NCBI GenBank assembly: GCA_026770585.1
Contig: MU646356.1
Location: forward strand, 893,993-910,805
DNA: 16,813 nt
Reading direction: 5' to 3'
From: Baffinella frigidus
Taxonomy: Eukaryota; Cryptophyceae; Cryptomonadales; Baffinellaceae
A program made the position numbers and the translations under genes. The notes below the pieces were generated by a model that was not told the origin of the DNA, ran no database searches, and worked only from the letters and a program-made list of their open reading frames with translations. Numbering within the stretch: the stretch's first letter is position 1; each line of letters starts with the position of its first letter. Shown here one piece after another: positions 16,535-16,813 of this stretch.

Positions 16535-16693
16535 AGTAGGCTCCAGTCTTGTGCGTATCTAGGCTCTAAGAACACTTGAGGGCATAAGGTCATGCGGACG
16601 CCACCGTAGATCCGCTGTGCGGTCGGGGGGGTGTTTGGGCACGTCAGCCTGCTGTCAACAGGCTCATGCATATCAGCATGCGGCGAACCTCCC

Positions 16694-16724
16694 ACCCCCC
16701 CCCCCCCTCTCGGCGGGGGGGCTG

Positions 16725-16761
<37 letters not shown>

Positions 16762-16781
16762 CAAGGCCGTTCACCGCCAGG

Positions 16782-16813
<32 letters not shown>
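16694..16813. repeat. Poly-C right end with G-run hairpin
   Basis: C-runs at about 16696-16708, 16725-16760 and 16785-16813, with a GGGGGGG run near 16715 that could pair with them. The window ends inside a C homopolymer, mirroring the poly-G at the left end. Confidence 0.9.

Overview
The window looks like nuclear DNA from a eukaryote, most likely an alga or another protist. Coding sequence is sparse and cut by GT-AG introns. There are long interstitial tracts of the plant/alga-type telomere motif TTTAGGG with variants, several families of short inverted-repeat elements, and many poly-G/poly-C runs. Green algae and dinoflagellates both carry TTTAGGG telomeres. The conventional GT-AG introns of about 140-420 bp lean towards a green alga, but I cannot fix the lineage from sequence alone.

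Layout. 1-340: poly-G end and unassigned DNA. 340-990 (minus): a copy of the first two exons of the WD40 gene. 1540-2594: long degenerate TTTAGGG tract. 2854-3600: a MITE fragment and two long foldback repeats. 3900-8610 (plus): the one convincing gene, a WD40-repeat protein for which I could chain ten exons with matching intron phases into about 402 codons and seven propeller blades. Its introns hold telomere-type repeats, a CT microsatellite, two copies of a 160-bp MITE and a tandem-repeat array. 8611-9297: no firm gene, one weak candidate terminal exon. 9298-11000: four copies of a second MITE family with TA target duplications, one inserted in a local repeat array so that the unfilled site is visible nearby. 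11050-13920: dispersed repeats, a foldback, another MITE copy and more TTTAGGG-like DNA. 13923-14077: a clean TTTAGGG array. 14340-15132 (minus): a tentative two-exon gene start, weakly C2-like, whose exon borders are locally duplicated. 15280-16020: repeated GC-rich units and a long hairpin. 16131-16293: a reverse MITE copy. 16690-16813: poly-C end.

No operon, tRNA, rRNA, CRISPR or complete transposase gene was found. The main biology is one intron-rich WD40 gene, a recent inverted duplication of its 5' end, and two non-autonomous element families that share a 20-bp core motif.
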